The notes beneath the pieces are model-generated. The model did no database searches, had not been told where the DNA came from, and worked only from the letters and a program-made list of their open reading frames with translations. A stretch of DNA of 64,000 bases from the NCBI RefSeq assembly GCF_000182925.2, contig NC_026507.1, positions 1,240,001 to 1,304,000 of the forward strand. Direction: 5' to 3'. The DNA is from Neurospora crassa OR74A (lineage: Eukaryota; Ascomycota; Sordariomycetes; Sordariales; Sordariaceae). Of the stretch, positions 26,280 to 37,949 are shown one piece after another. The position numbers and the translations under genes are program-made. Each line of letters opens with the position of its first letter. Within the stretch, counting starts at the first letter, position 1.

Positions 26280-27455
26280 TGAAGCAGCAAACTGGGTGGG
26301 ACAGGTTGCCTACTGATAGTCGGTTGATGTCGTCTTTGGGGCGGAATGGGGAGATTGACTGGCAGAAGATTCCTTGAGTACGGTTCCCGGGGCACAGGAC
26401 ATTCTTATATGTGCCATATCTGTCGGTTATCCCTAGTCAATAAGGTAGGACCAAGTACGGTACCTGCCGTCTTGTATGTGTCCCAGGTCAAGTCTCAGGG
26501 CAGAGGGAAGTGGTGATCGGGTTCGATAGGATGACCTTGGCGGTTCCCGGACTGCGTTGGAGGAATGCCGGATGGTGCAGTCACTACGCGCGAAGAAGGA
26601 GCGCAGAACACCGCATTGGGGCGTCAGGCGAGACCGACCATATTGTGCTTTTGGTCCATTGAAACACAGACGCATCGTGAGATGGTAAAGTCTCGGTTGC
26701 CCTTGGTATTGGTGGAGAGCCAGGGAGGAGTTGCCGAACTTGGGGGAGACATCGATCGATGGGCAAGAATTCCACTTTCTGGCTGCAGCATGCGAGTATC
26801 TGAGAGACAGGAGCGAGCTGACACAAGCACTCATTGGTACCAGTAGATGCAGGTGCCCAGCGTTTGTTCCATTCCTCAGGTTCCACGGCAAGTTCATGCC
26901 CTTGTGGTGTTAGTGTTAGAGCAAAGCGGGCAGTCACGACTAAATCACTAACATTTCGCAGCCCTGGAACAGCGTCTAAAGGATCCTTCATTCCAGGGGC
27001 TCTTGCCCTGAATTCCCACGCCGGCGCTTCCTACTACCTACAGGTAAAATACCTCGGTGACTTTCACGAGATCGTCACGTCCAACTGAACACCACACCGC
27101 CGTCGATGTGCTTCCTGTCAAGTTCGGATGCACTTCCAGAGCACTGGTAACTGCGGTAGAGGTATTTTTGGCAGGAGACCCTGAAATAGGTAGCTGCTCG
27201 GTATCAGCTTTTGCATGCGGGAGGCAAGCACCCCCGACACCACCTGCGAATACAGGTCCAGAAGCCACCGTACTTGTACCTAGGTACTTACGAACCTCAG
27301 GCACGCCTGCCACAAATAGGTAGTGCAGGTGCATTGCACAGGCAGGCAACCTCGGGTCATGTTTACACTGCCGCACGTCCCTGATTTTGATCCATGGCAC
27401 CTGCACGCTGCGCTTGTAAGTTCACATCATCAGAAGGAAGTCAAACCACGTCTGA
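26280..27455. other. Intergenic region, no gene recognised
   Basis: Promoter side of the melanin reductase gene. Open frames at 26433-26897 and 27038-27406 (minus) have no family features, and I treat them as chance. Confidence 0.4.
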
Positions 27456-27776
27456 TTAAGTGACCCTCGTTCGGGACGAGCATCGATTGCAATCATGGCA
27501 TCCATTGAGCCACTCTCGCAAGCCCGGAAATAGCGACCTACCAATCCGCCACAGCCAGCTCGTCCCCAGTTCCCCGCTCCGCCTCGTCGCTTGCGGGAAC
27601 CGAAGCCCACACCGGACATCCGAGCCGGAGTTCAGCATCTGACTGTTGCAACCGGATGGGTTCGTTGGAAGGGTTGGAGGGTGGTTGATAAGAAGAAAGA
27701 GGAAGACTAAGACCAAAAGACCCAGGAAGACAACTAAATACCCTGCCAATACCTTAGACACCATTGCACCTTCCAT
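27456..27776 (-). CDS. Possible small membrane protein (106 aa)
   Basis: A single open frame begins MEGAMVSKVLAGYLVVFLG, followed by a run of Leu/Val/Phe to about residue 30. That is a plausible membrane anchor or signal segment ahead of a basic, Cys-containing tail. No domain is recognised, and the second half (Arg- and Trp-rich) does not look strongly coding. It could equally be a chance frame, with the real gene, if any, spliced differently. Confidence 0.22.
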   Translation of the reverse strand: MEGAMVSKVLAGYLVVFLGLLVLVFLFLLINHPPTLPTNPSGCNSQMLNSGSDVRCGLRFPQATRRSGELGTSWLWRIGRSLFPGLREWLNGCHDCNRCSSRTRVT

Positions 27777-28323
27777 TGTCCGTCACGGCGTCACCCACAA
27801 ATGCCATGGATAGGCTGGGTGGAGGTTCAATGTATAAAAACAAAAAATCAAGAGAAATAGCAGAAGCAACAACGGCAGAGCAGAAAGTAAAAAAGTAAAG
27901 TCAGATAAAAAACATACAACACCAGGGATTCGCTGGTCGTCACCGACCCAACTACTAGTCTGGCCCTCACTGGCTTATCTATGGGAGAGCGGACGGGATC
28001 CCGAGTTTTCCAGTGGGTATGGTCGTATGTGCTTGTCACGCGTCAATGATTTCTTCATAAGCCAATTTGGAAGTCGTGGGAGGCGGTGATGCTAAGATTC
28101 CAAGCTCGCCATCTTGAACACTAGTGACACTCGCGATTTCCGTGGTCCACGATGCCATATGCTGGAAGAATTTTATGTCCAGTCGAGGTCCGGCGATGCT
28201 TGCAACTGGTCGTCTCTCAGTTTTTACGGCGAATGTGGTTTGGATGGAGACCAAGGCATCTGTCAAGGACAAGGCAAACAGGACGGGAAGGGTTGCGATT
28301 GGCGTGTATCTATGCGAATGCCG
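27777..28323. other. Non-coding stretch before the A tract
   Basis: A 78-codon frame at 28036-28272 (minus) is open but has no recognisable domain and no match to the neighbouring oxidoreductase fragment. Nothing else is supported. Confidence 0.35.
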
Positions 28324-28324
28324 G

Positions 28325-28382
<58 letters not shown>
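28325..28382. repeat. Poly(A) tract, 58 nt
   Basis: An uninterrupted run of 58 A on the plus strand. It lies about 120 bp from the point where the oxidoreductase homology stops. Confidence 0.95.
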
Positions 28383-28384
<2 letters not shown>

Positions 28385-28502
28385 AAGGATTGGGATGAAT
28401 GATGAGAGATTCTTCAAGAATGAAATGTATGCGACTGGATGAGAATGGATATAAATGACACAAGGTTATATTTATATAGAAAAAAGAGGGGGGAAAAAAA
28501 AG

Positions 28503-28880
28503 GCGGATGCAAAGTCGATACGTGGCCGCCCAGCCGCAAACTCTTGTCAATCACGGCGATGCTCTTGCCAAAATCCTCTTTGAGCCGGATGGCAGCGTAG
28601 GCACCACTGGCGCCGGCGCCAACGATAGCGACATCAACGTCGACCGTGTGCTGAGCCGTTCTCGCGGGCAGTACCTGGGAGGGAGTGTCGATGATTATGT
28701 AAGAACCAGATGTTGGTCTAGACCTCGGTCCTTTCTTTTCAAAGCCCGGGGTGATTAGCGTGCTAAGCTTTCAGCGAGTGGGTAGCTCACCTCACACATG
28801 CCCTCGACCTCGGCCCTCAATCGGAACGCCAAGACCACAACAAGGGTACTGCCCCACACTGTAGAAAAAAACTCAGCCGA
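28503..28880 (-). pseudogene. 5' fragment of an FAD-dependent (amine-oxidase-type) oxidoreductase
   Basis: Reading the minus strand, a signal-like segment (VVVLAFRLRAEVEG, MCE) ends at a GTGAGC donor at 28790. A 116-bp intron (28675-28790, ending CTCCCAG) joins it in phase to VLPARTAQHTVDVDVAIV. A Rossmann dinucleotide-binding motif follows (GAGASGAYAAIRL), then DFGKSIAVIDK and LGGHVST. This is the start of a fungal flavoprotein of about 450-500 aa. Homology stops near 28510, and what follows is low-complexity T-rich sequence. The start codon is not visible, because the 5' side runs straight into the AT-rich block. I therefore call it a truncated gene remnant. The inverted copy near 43.1 kb repeats the exon-1/intron junction. 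Confidence 0.7.
28783..28834 (-). repeat. 52-bp inverted repeat, left copy
   Basis: The reverse complement of this stretch matches 43091-43142 at 50 of 52 positions by my alignment. It spans the exon-1/intron-1 junction of the oxidoreductase fragment. The two copies flank the whole AT-rich block in opposite orientation. Confidence 0.9.
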
Positions 28881-29031
28881 AGCCGGATACCTTAACAATA
28901 AATTTTCGTATTGTATATTCTTTGAATTTTCTTATTGGTGGATATTCATAGAAGTAATCTAAGGTTAAAATAGTATCTAAAATATAGTACAGAACAAATT
29001 GATTATTAATTAATTAGGAATATATATATAA

Positions 29032-29477
29032 TAGATTTTCAACTTTTATTATATTTTATAATTATACTCCAATTCGTGTTAGATTAAATATATTAATAAT
29101 ATATTGTTAATATATTATAATAGATTTTTAACTTTTATTACATTTTATAATTATATTCTAATTAGTGTTAGATTGAATATATTAATAATATATTATTAAT
29201 ATATTATAATAGATTTTTGACTTTTATTACATTTTATAATTATATTCTAATTAGTATAAGGTTTAATATATTAAAAATATATTATTAATATATTATACCA
29301 ATTTTTTCACTTTTATTACATTTTATAGTTATATTCTAATAAGTATAAGGTTCAATATATTAAAAATATATTATTAATATATTATACCAATTTTTTAACT
29401 TTTATTACATTTTATAATTATACTCTAATTAGTATAAGGTTCAATATATTGAAAATATATTATTAATATATTAATAT
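29032..29477. repeat. Five tandem copies of an 89-bp unit
   Basis: The landmark AGATTTTTAACTTTTATTA (or a variant) recurs at about 29033, 29122, 29211, 29300 and 29389, an exact 89-bp step. Each unit also carries a TATTAATAATATATT segment. Copies differ mainly by transitions. Confidence 0.88.
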
Positions 29478-29650
29478 ATAATATCTCTATATAGTAAATA
29501 AATTAATTAAATAAATAGAAATAAATAGTAAAATAAGGGTAGTAGTAAAAGATAAGGATAAGATTTTGAAGAGATAAGAGGTAAAGAGAATTTAGAAGGG
29601 TTAGTAGTATAAGGAGGGTATATAAGTAAAATGAATAATGATATTTTCTA

Positions 29651-29722
29651 ATACGTGTAGTATAGCGGTTAATATGCTAGCTGTTGGTGTTGAGGTTATG
29701 GGTTCGATTTACGTTGTAGTTT
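29651..29722 (+). pseudogene. Decayed tRNA-like sequence (72 nt)
   Basis: The sequence has tRNA length. An A-box match, TAGTATAGCGG, lies at 29658-29668, with a full 4-bp D stem (GTAT/ATAT). A B-box-like GGTTCGATT lies at 29701-29709. The anticodon stem is mostly G-U or paired, and the acceptor and T stems are weakened by transitions. The anticodon cannot be read safely because the loop lacks the invariant T33. It is either a tRNA gene damaged by mutation inside the AT-rich block or the head of a tRNA-derived SINE. Confidence 0.5.
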
Positions 29723-30999
29723 CTTTTTTTTTCCTTTTTTATAAGAAATTTAGACTTTTATTATTTTATAGCTATAAATATCTATTAATTAATTATATTA
29801 CTTTCTTATTTACTTTTTTTCTATTAAAAATATCCAGAATATCATAAAAGAACTTATTATAATATATAAATTGGATTATATAATGAATAATTAGAAATTA
29901 TTCAAAAGTTTCTATAGAAAGACTTTTCTTTTTTATTTTCACTTACTTTTTATTTAAGTTACTTTATATTAGTTCTAAGTATTATATAACGCTTAGAATA
30001 CTTCATATATCTAGATTTACTATTTAATTTATAATTTAATTATTATTTTATATTTATATAAATATATATAATTTAAAGAAAGTATTTAATTTATACCCTT
30101 CTTTACTTAATTATTATATTATCTTTATTTATAAGGAAAGTTAGTTAATTAAACCCCAAAAGAGTATCTTATTTATTTTATAGTCTAATTAACTATTATA
30201 CTACTTATATTTATATAGAAAAAAGTTAAGTAATTTAATTAATATACCTTTAATAAAAATTAATTTTTAATATATTAAGAAGAGATAAAATGAATATTTT
30301 ATTATATTTTTCAGTTATAGCTAATTTAATATAATTTCAAATATATTATAAATATATTATAAATATACTTGTAAATAGTAAGCGAATATAAGTATTAAAA
30401 ATAAGAAAACTTAAATTCAATTTTATATATAATACTTTATTACTAATATATAACTTTACTCCTTACTTATATTTTTTTATAAATAAATTTAAAAAAACTT
30501 CTTAGAAAATATTATTTTATATAGTTTTAAAATTTTAAATAATTTATAGTTTATAGAATATAATATTAATAATAATTATAAGAAAGTAAAATAATAAAGT
30601 AAAATTAAATTAATATATAATATATTTTTAATATATTATATATTTTTCAAGGTCTTTAAACAAACATAAGCTTTCCTTTTATTATATTTCAATTATAATA
30701 TAATATATAAATATTATAAAAAATAATTAAAATATATTTCTTCTACTTTATATATTGACAACTTTCTTTACAAATATAAATTGCCAAAAACTATTAAATA
30801 CTAGAAAAACTTTAAATTACATTTTTAATAAATTCAAAATGAGTTTTTAATTATTCCAAAATTAATTTGTAATATAATTATTAATAAACTATATAAATTC
30901 CAAACTAAATTCAAATTTATATTTTATAAAAAAAAACCTTCTACTATTCTCTTACTTTCAATATTCTTTTATAAATTAATTTACGGATAGAATAAATCG

Positions 31000-32045
31000 A
31001 TATAGCAACCTCTTCTTAGGTAGTAGGAAGTTAAGAAGAGGGAACGTTAATATTAGTCTATAATTAATCGTAGATTAATATAGCCTCTTCCGGAGTAGCC
31101 TCTTTCTAAGTAGCCTCTTCCGGAATAGCCTCTTTCGGAGTAGCCTCTTCCGGAGCAGCCTCTTCTTAGGCGGTAGGAAGTTGAGAAGAGGGAACGTTGA
31201 TATTAGTCTATAACTGGTCGTAGATTAATATAGCCTCTTCCGGAGTAGCCTCTTTTTAAACAGCCTCTTCCGGAGCAACTTCTTCCTAGGCGGTAGGAAA
31301 TTGAAAAGAAGGAACGTTAATATTAGTCTAGGACTAATCGTAAATTAATATAGCCTCTTCCGGAGTAACCTCTTCCGGAGTAGCTTTTTCCGGAGTAGCC
31401 TCTTCTAGAGTAGCCTCTTCTAAAATAGCCAAAAGTTTAAAAGAAATATTAGTATTAATTTAGGACTAATTATAGATCAATATAGCCTCTTCCGGAGTAG
31501 CTCTTTTAGAGTAACTAAAAGTTTAAAAAAAGGAACGTTAGTATTAATTTAAGACTAGTTGTAAATTAATATAACCTCTTCCAAAGTAGTTTCTTCCTAG
31601 GCGGTAGGAAATTAAGAAGAAGGAATATTAATATTAATCTAAAACTAGTTATAAATTAATATAGCCTCTTCCGGAATAGCCTCTTCCTAGGTAGTAGGAA
31701 GTTAAAAAGAGGGAATATTAATATTAGTTTAAGATTAATTGTAAATTAATATAATTTCTTTTAGAGTAGCCTCTTTTTAAATAGTAGGAAATTAAGAAGA
31801 GGGAATATTAATATTAGTTTAGGATTGGTTATAGATTAATATAGCCTTTTCCGGAGTAGCTTTTTTTTAAGTAGTATCTTCCTAAGTAGCCTCCTTTAAA
31901 GTAGCTAAAAGTTTAGAAGAAGAAATATTAATATTAGTCTAGGATTAGTTATAAATTAATATAGTTTCTTTTAAAGTAGCCTCTTCCTAGGCGGTAGGAA
32001 GTTAAGAAGAGGGGACGTTAATATTGGTCTATAATTAATTATAAT
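31000..32045. repeat. Satellite with TAGCCTCTTCCGGAG sub-repeats
   Basis: Roughly ten imperfect units of about 80-150 bp. Each contains GATTAATATAGCC, then one to several copies of a ~15-bp word TAGCCTCTTCCGGAG, then a CCTAGGCGGTAGGAAGTT segment. It keeps more G and C (CCGG, GGCGG) than its surroundings. Confidence 0.85.
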
Positions 32046-32259
32046 GAATTTCGCTAAAGAGAGAAATATTATTACTTATATTAAAACTTATTAATAAATA
32101 ATTTAAAATTAATATAATTTCTTACTCAATAAAAGACTTAGGAGTATAAGCTTTAAATTATAATTATTTATTATAAGTATCTTCGACTATCTTCTTATAT
32201 TCTAAATATAAACCTTTATTTAAGAGGCGTTTGGGTATTATTCAAAAAGATTAATCTTT

Positions 32260-33340
32260 AATAAATATAAAATTAATTTTTAATTAATTTATAATTTACT
32301 AGCGGAAGGAAGCTTTTTCGCATTCTTAGGTACAAGAGAAGGGGAATGTTCTTTATTATTTAAGGGCGAATTATTTAATATTAATCTAATAGCAAATTAA
32401 AATTAATCTTTAATTAGTTTTTAAGAACGTAGAGGTAAATTTTAGTAAATATAATATTTAAATACTAGAATAAAATTAATATAAAATTAATAAAAAAATA
32501 ATTTCTAATTAATTTGTAATTAACTAGTAAGAAAGACCTTCTTTCTCCTCTAGGGAATAGGAGAAAGAAACTTCTTTCTTTTTTAGGGAACGGGAGAAGG
32601 AAGCCTCTTTCTCTTTTAAGGAATAGGAGAAAGAAGTTTTTTCTAATTCTTAAGTACGGGAGAAGGGGAATACTTTTTATTATTTAAGTATAAATTATTT
32701 AATACTATTCTAATTAATTTATAATTAGTAAGAAATTAATTTTCAATTAATTTATAATTAATTAGCGGGAGAGACCTTCTTTCTCTTCTAGGGAACGGGA
32801 GAAGGAAGCTTCTTTTTCTTTTAGGAAACGGGAGAAAGAAGCTTCTTTCTCTTTTAGGGAATAGGAAAAGGAAGCTTTTTCCAGTTCTTAAGCACGGGAG
32901 AAGGAGAATACTCTTTATCGCCTAAATACGAATTATTTAACACTATTCCGATTAATTTATAATTAATAAGAAATTAATTTTTAATTAATTTATAACTAAC
33001 CAACGGGAGAGACCTTCTTTCTCTTTTGGGGAATAGGAGAAGGAAGCCTCCTTCTCTTTTGAGGAATAGGAAAAGGAAGTTTCTTTTTCTTTTAGGGAAT
33101 AAGAAAAGGAGGATCTTCAATTTATTTCTGAAGATGTTTAGGTACTAGAATAAAATTAATTTAGAATTAATATAAAATTAATTTTTAATTAATTTGTAAT
33201 TTACTAATAGAAGGAAGCTTTTTCGTATTTTTAGGTACGGAAGAAGGAGAACGCTTTTTATCGTCTAAGTACGAATTATTTAATACTATTCTAATATTAA
33301 TTTAAAATTAGTCTTTAATTAATTTCTAAGTACTTAGGGG
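32260..33340. repeat. Satellite of GGGAACGGGAGAAGGAAGC units and AATTAATT spacers
   Basis: Clusters of ~38-40 bp units (TTTCTCTTTTAGG plus GGGAACGGGAGAAGGAAGC or variants) alternate with AT spacers of about 11-bp period (AATTAATTTnn). The supra-unit is about 240 bp and is repeated about four times. Single units differ by C/T and G/A changes. Confidence 0.8.
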
Positions 33341-34046
33341 TAAATTATATTTACTCCTCCTTTTCTCTTCTTCTATTTCTCTTTTATTCTTCTCCCTTTA
33401 CTTCTATCTATCTTTTAAAGTAGAAAGTATTATCTTTCTATTAAAAAAGGCCTTATAATATTTAATTAGGTTGGTATAAAATATTAAATATATATTTAAT
33501 TAATTCTAAATTAATTTAAATTAAATTAGGGATCGAATACGAATTATTACTCTCAACTATTTAATTAATATTCAGACGGCTAGAATATACTTACTATACT
33601 TTTAGATTTATATAATTAACTATTTTATTATAGTATTCTCCTTTATAATTCCGATATTGTTTATAATGAGTTAAAAGATTGGGGCGGTTAGAGAATCGAG
33701 CCTAAATAAATTAGTAATATATTTCTAATAAATTAGAAATAAATTTAAAATTAATTACCGTTTATAGATAAAGAGTACTGTTATTAATTAAAGCTCGATA
33801 ATATACTTTACTATAATATACAACTAAATTCCCCAACTATAAAACTCGTTAGTAATTAATTTAAGTTCGATCTTAAATTAATATAAATTAGTACTTACTT
33901 TATCCTCCTCGAATAGAGGAAGACCTGCTAATTTATAGTTATTATTACTATTGTAGTAGAGTTGGTAGTTGTTAGAATTCCGGTACGTAGTAAAGGGAAG
34001 TATAGTAGATAAAAGAAAGGTAAATAGAATATAAGTATAAAGATGG

Positions 34047-34146
34047 NNNNNNNNNNNNNNNNNNNNNNNNNNNNNNNNNNNNNNNNNNNNNNNNNNNNNN
34101 NNNNNNNNNNNNNNNNNNNNNNNNNNNNNNNNNNNNNNNNNNNNNN
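34047..34146. other. Assembly gap (100 N)
   Basis: Exactly 100 N, the usual placeholder for a scaffold gap of unknown size. Confidence 0.99.
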
Positions 34147-34199
34147 TTTGCCAAGAATACCAACTAAGCTGCAATCCAAAATTGATTTTTAATTAATTA

Positions 34200-37100
34200 A
34201 AAATCGATTTCCAATTCAACTTCTACAATATCTTCTACTTTCGATCCTCGTACTTCTTTTATTTCTACTAAGGAGAATAAATCTATAAAGAGTTCTAAAT
34301 CTTATTTTATTACCTAATTTCAACTTACTATTAAATAGAATTGTAATAGGGATATTTTAATTAAAGATAAATCCTTATTCGATTCTATTATAAAAGAATC
34401 TAGTAACTTTAATATTATTATTAAAGATACTATACTATACCTAGTTCCTATTATCGATAGCCCTATAAGTAATATATAATTTATTAAATATTAATCCTTA
34501 ATTAATTTAAAATTAATTTAAAATTAGTGCTAATTAAATAAAAAATAAATTAATAATATTAGACTATATTGGATATTATTTGATAGGAAGAGCGCTAAAT
34601 AAACGGTTGAAGTAGAATAGTTAATTTATACTTTATCCCTTCTAGAATATTTAGAGATATTTATTATTGGAGTTAGGTATGTGATTAATATAGAGACCTT
34701 AATACTTAGTTTAGTTAAAAAGCTATTTAAAGATAGGTATAAATTTAAACTTTACTAATTAATTTGAAATCTATTTATAATTAATTTCTAATCTATTTAA
34801 AATAGCTTCAATATTGCTTTAAGTAATTAGGAAGTAGAAAGACTACTAACTCTATCTTCCTAATAGGTACTATATATTACTATTTTACCTTAACTTGCAC
34901 TGGACTTCAATATTACTAATATTTCGATTAACGAATTTAGGATCTATATAAAGAAAGTAATAATTATACAATTAATAAAAGAATAATTGAAATAGGATCT
35001 TAAATTCGAATAATTCGGAATAATAGCCCTATTAGCAACTAAGTAATTTCGTAAAATATTTCCAATCTATTATTAATTAATTAATAATCAATCTACAAAT
35101 AATTTAAAATTAATTATAAATATATTTACTAATTTCTACTTTTTATTTAATTATACTTTAGCTATAATTAAAGACTAGTATACAAAAGGGTATCTTATAC
35201 CAAATAATAATTATTATTTAGTATAGTATAGTTTTATTATAAGTAAAAGGTTTTAAATTATTTATAAATTATTTTTAAATTAATTTCTAATTAATTTACT
35301 AATAGGGGCGGTAAGATAGTTAACTAGTCTATTACTTAAAGTATATAAATTAACGAAGTGGTAATTAAAGTTATTAGAATTATTATATCCCTACGAAATT
35401 TTATTCTTCTTAAATATTAATAAAACCTATCTTCGAAAGAGTAAATAACTACTACGAAATAATTAAGAGGGAAAATTGTAGTGAGTAGTCTTCTAATAAG
35501 TAATATTAAAAGTAATATAGTAAGAATCTATTATAAATTGATTACAAATATATTTAAAATTAATTCTAAACTAATCCTTATTTTAGGAATTAACTACCCC
35601 TAAGGTTAAAGAAATATAGTATACTTCAATAAATATACAATTTCTTAGAATTATTATATTCCTATTAATTAAACTATAGTACTTTATATTCTTCTTATTT
35701 TTTATAGCCTCCATTACTACCTTCGCCCTCTGCTATCTAAATTGCTAGAGAAAATCCGAAAAGAGATTTTACATCTTCTTGACCGTATTAATAGTCCAAA
35801 TATTATATAGAGTAAGTGGAAAATCTATTTCAAATATATTCGAAATTAATATAGAATTAATTTGGAATATATTAACAATTAATTCTATTTTATAGCTAGC
35901 CTAGTTCGTAATCTATTTTTTTAAAAATATTTCGCCGAATAGAATAAAATAACCCTTAATTAAATTTATACTAATTATAATAATATTACTCAAATTCAAT
36001 TTCTTATTAAAAAACATCGAGCAATTTATTAGCTACTTAATTCTTCGAATATTACAATCGCTTACTAATAGCAAATTCGTTATAAGAATAACCTAAATCG
36101 AATAAATTTAAATAATTTAAAATTAATTCCAAACCTATTTTAAATTAATTCCAAAAGTATATATAATTAATTACTAATATATTAAAAGTATATCCAACAC
36201 TTCTTTAATAATAGAAAGAACTTCGTTATTATCTGCTTTTTCCGGGAGTAAATTGAATTCTTTAAGAAAGGTTTATTTAAATCCTTTAAATTAAATATAA
36301 ATTACAAACATCTTTTTAGGAAAGATAATCGTAAAGTTATTTGGGCTACATATATTAAATTAATTTAACGAGGTATATTAAATTAATTTCCAATTAATTA
36401 GAAATTATTTCCAAATTAATTAAAAATTAATAGCGGTTCCTTTAGTAAGAATCTTAATAAACTTGGATACTCCAATTATATATTGCTATATATTCGAAAT
36501 TATTTTTAAGATTTTTTAAAAGCAATATAGCTACGAAATTAAGTAGGCTAATCTTTATAGGGAGGGACTCTATAGTATTACAATTAACTAAAACTATAAA
36601 GCAATAGCTAGTAATATATTTTAAACCTTTCTAGAATAAATCTAGGACTAATATTTAATAAATTCTAACTTTCGGTAGCTATTTCTCTAGTTTTAACTAG
36701 TACGGCCGCAATTAGTTATACTACGCTAAATGTAATATTCGTTTATATTATATATATTTTAAGCGTAGTATTGAAAAGTTAATTCGAAATAATAAAATAT
36801 TAAAATAACGAATAATAAATCTACTAGATTATTATTTATTGAACAATTATATTATTATATATAATTAGCTTCAAAGTAAATACTTAATTAATTCTAAATT
36901 AATTCCTAATTTATAATTAATAAATTAGAGACTAATTAATAATTTATTTTCCTTAAAGAACGAAAGAACTCAAATCCAAGATTGGGTACAATATAAATTA
37001 GCTCTAATTATTCGAACTAACCTTAACCCAACGTATTTAGAAATCCCTTTGGATTATTAAGAAATAATAAATTTTAATACTAATACTATTAAAATTTTAT

Positions 37101-37920
37101 ACTAATAGTCTTATAGTTGGAGCACTCATTTCATTAACTTAATACTATATATAAATAGGTAAAATATTAATCTATAATTAATTTTGAATTAATATTAAAC
37201 TAATACTTAATTTATTTCTTTAGTAATGCACGGCTAGATACTCAAGTCCTTCAATATATTAAGATTAAAACGAAGTTTAGAGTTAATTTTAATTATAAAA
37301 CTCAATCGAAGAATAAGCGTTTTGCTAGGGGGTTCCAATAATAAGATAAGAAGAATGGTAAGTTATATTAATAGTAATATATTTGAAATTAATTTTAAAT
37401 TAATCCTAAATTAATTCTAAAATAATTACTAATAGGAAAACAACCGTCTTCGGTTATAGATTTAACTATTCCAACATACGACCTAACAATAAATTTACTA
37501 TAAATACCTACCCTATCTAAATTCTCTTCTTTAAATAATAATTTCTTTAAAGATTTTACTTTATATTTAACACCTTCCTACAGCCTTGCTTCCTCGCTAG
37601 TATAGAGTAAATTAGAAGGACAATTTTTAATAACGTTAGTATTATTATCCGGAATTATTTTAAGGTAAATATTAAATTAATTCTATATCTATTATAAACT
37701 TATTAATAATTAATTAGAAAGAGGAAGCAACTATTATCTAAGTTGCTATAAGAAGATAGTAATATTCGAGAGGAAAGGCGGCTAAGAATTCTCGAATTAG
37801 AAATAAAGAAGAAGGAAGTTAATACTCGAATACTTGAGGTATAAGTAAGAAAATCTAAAGTAGAGGCCGAAATCTTACGACTTAAGCAGAATTAATCTAT
37901 ATTATATAGCTTTTAATATA
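34200..37920 (+). pseudogene. Multi-exon gene relic, DNA-transposon-like, in RIP block
   Basis: Coding-like stretches of about 100-350 bp alternate with intron-like inserts at 34737-34805, 35812-35895, 36373-36433, 37159-37223, 37358-37435 and 37665-37717. Each insert starts GT and ends TAG and is full of an 11-bp AT repeat. Readable pieces include IEFFKKGLFKSF with a following VIWATYI (about 36252-36365), which reminds me of large multi-exon transposase-like proteins of ascomycetes. A charged coiled-coil end lies near 37.75-37.9 kb (NIREERRLRILELEIKKK). Frames are interrupted many times in the way RIP produces. The family (MULE/hAT-like or other) is a guess. Confidence 0.45.
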
Positions 37921-37949
37921 GATTTTAACTATTTACTAATTAATTTACA

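Noticed and set aside
28114-28442. Three overlapping frames containing poly-lysine
   Set aside because: The lysines are only the translated A58 tract; flanking residues show no conserved features.
29638-29847. 69-codon frame in the AT block
   Set aside because: It covers the tRNA-like fossil and AT-rich sequence; hydrophobic composition is expected from AT bias.
33530-33612. Second possible tRNA-like sequence on the minus strand of the AT block
   Set aside because: A-box-like and B-box-like words are present, but the stems do not pair; mentioned only as context for the better fossil at 29.65 kb.
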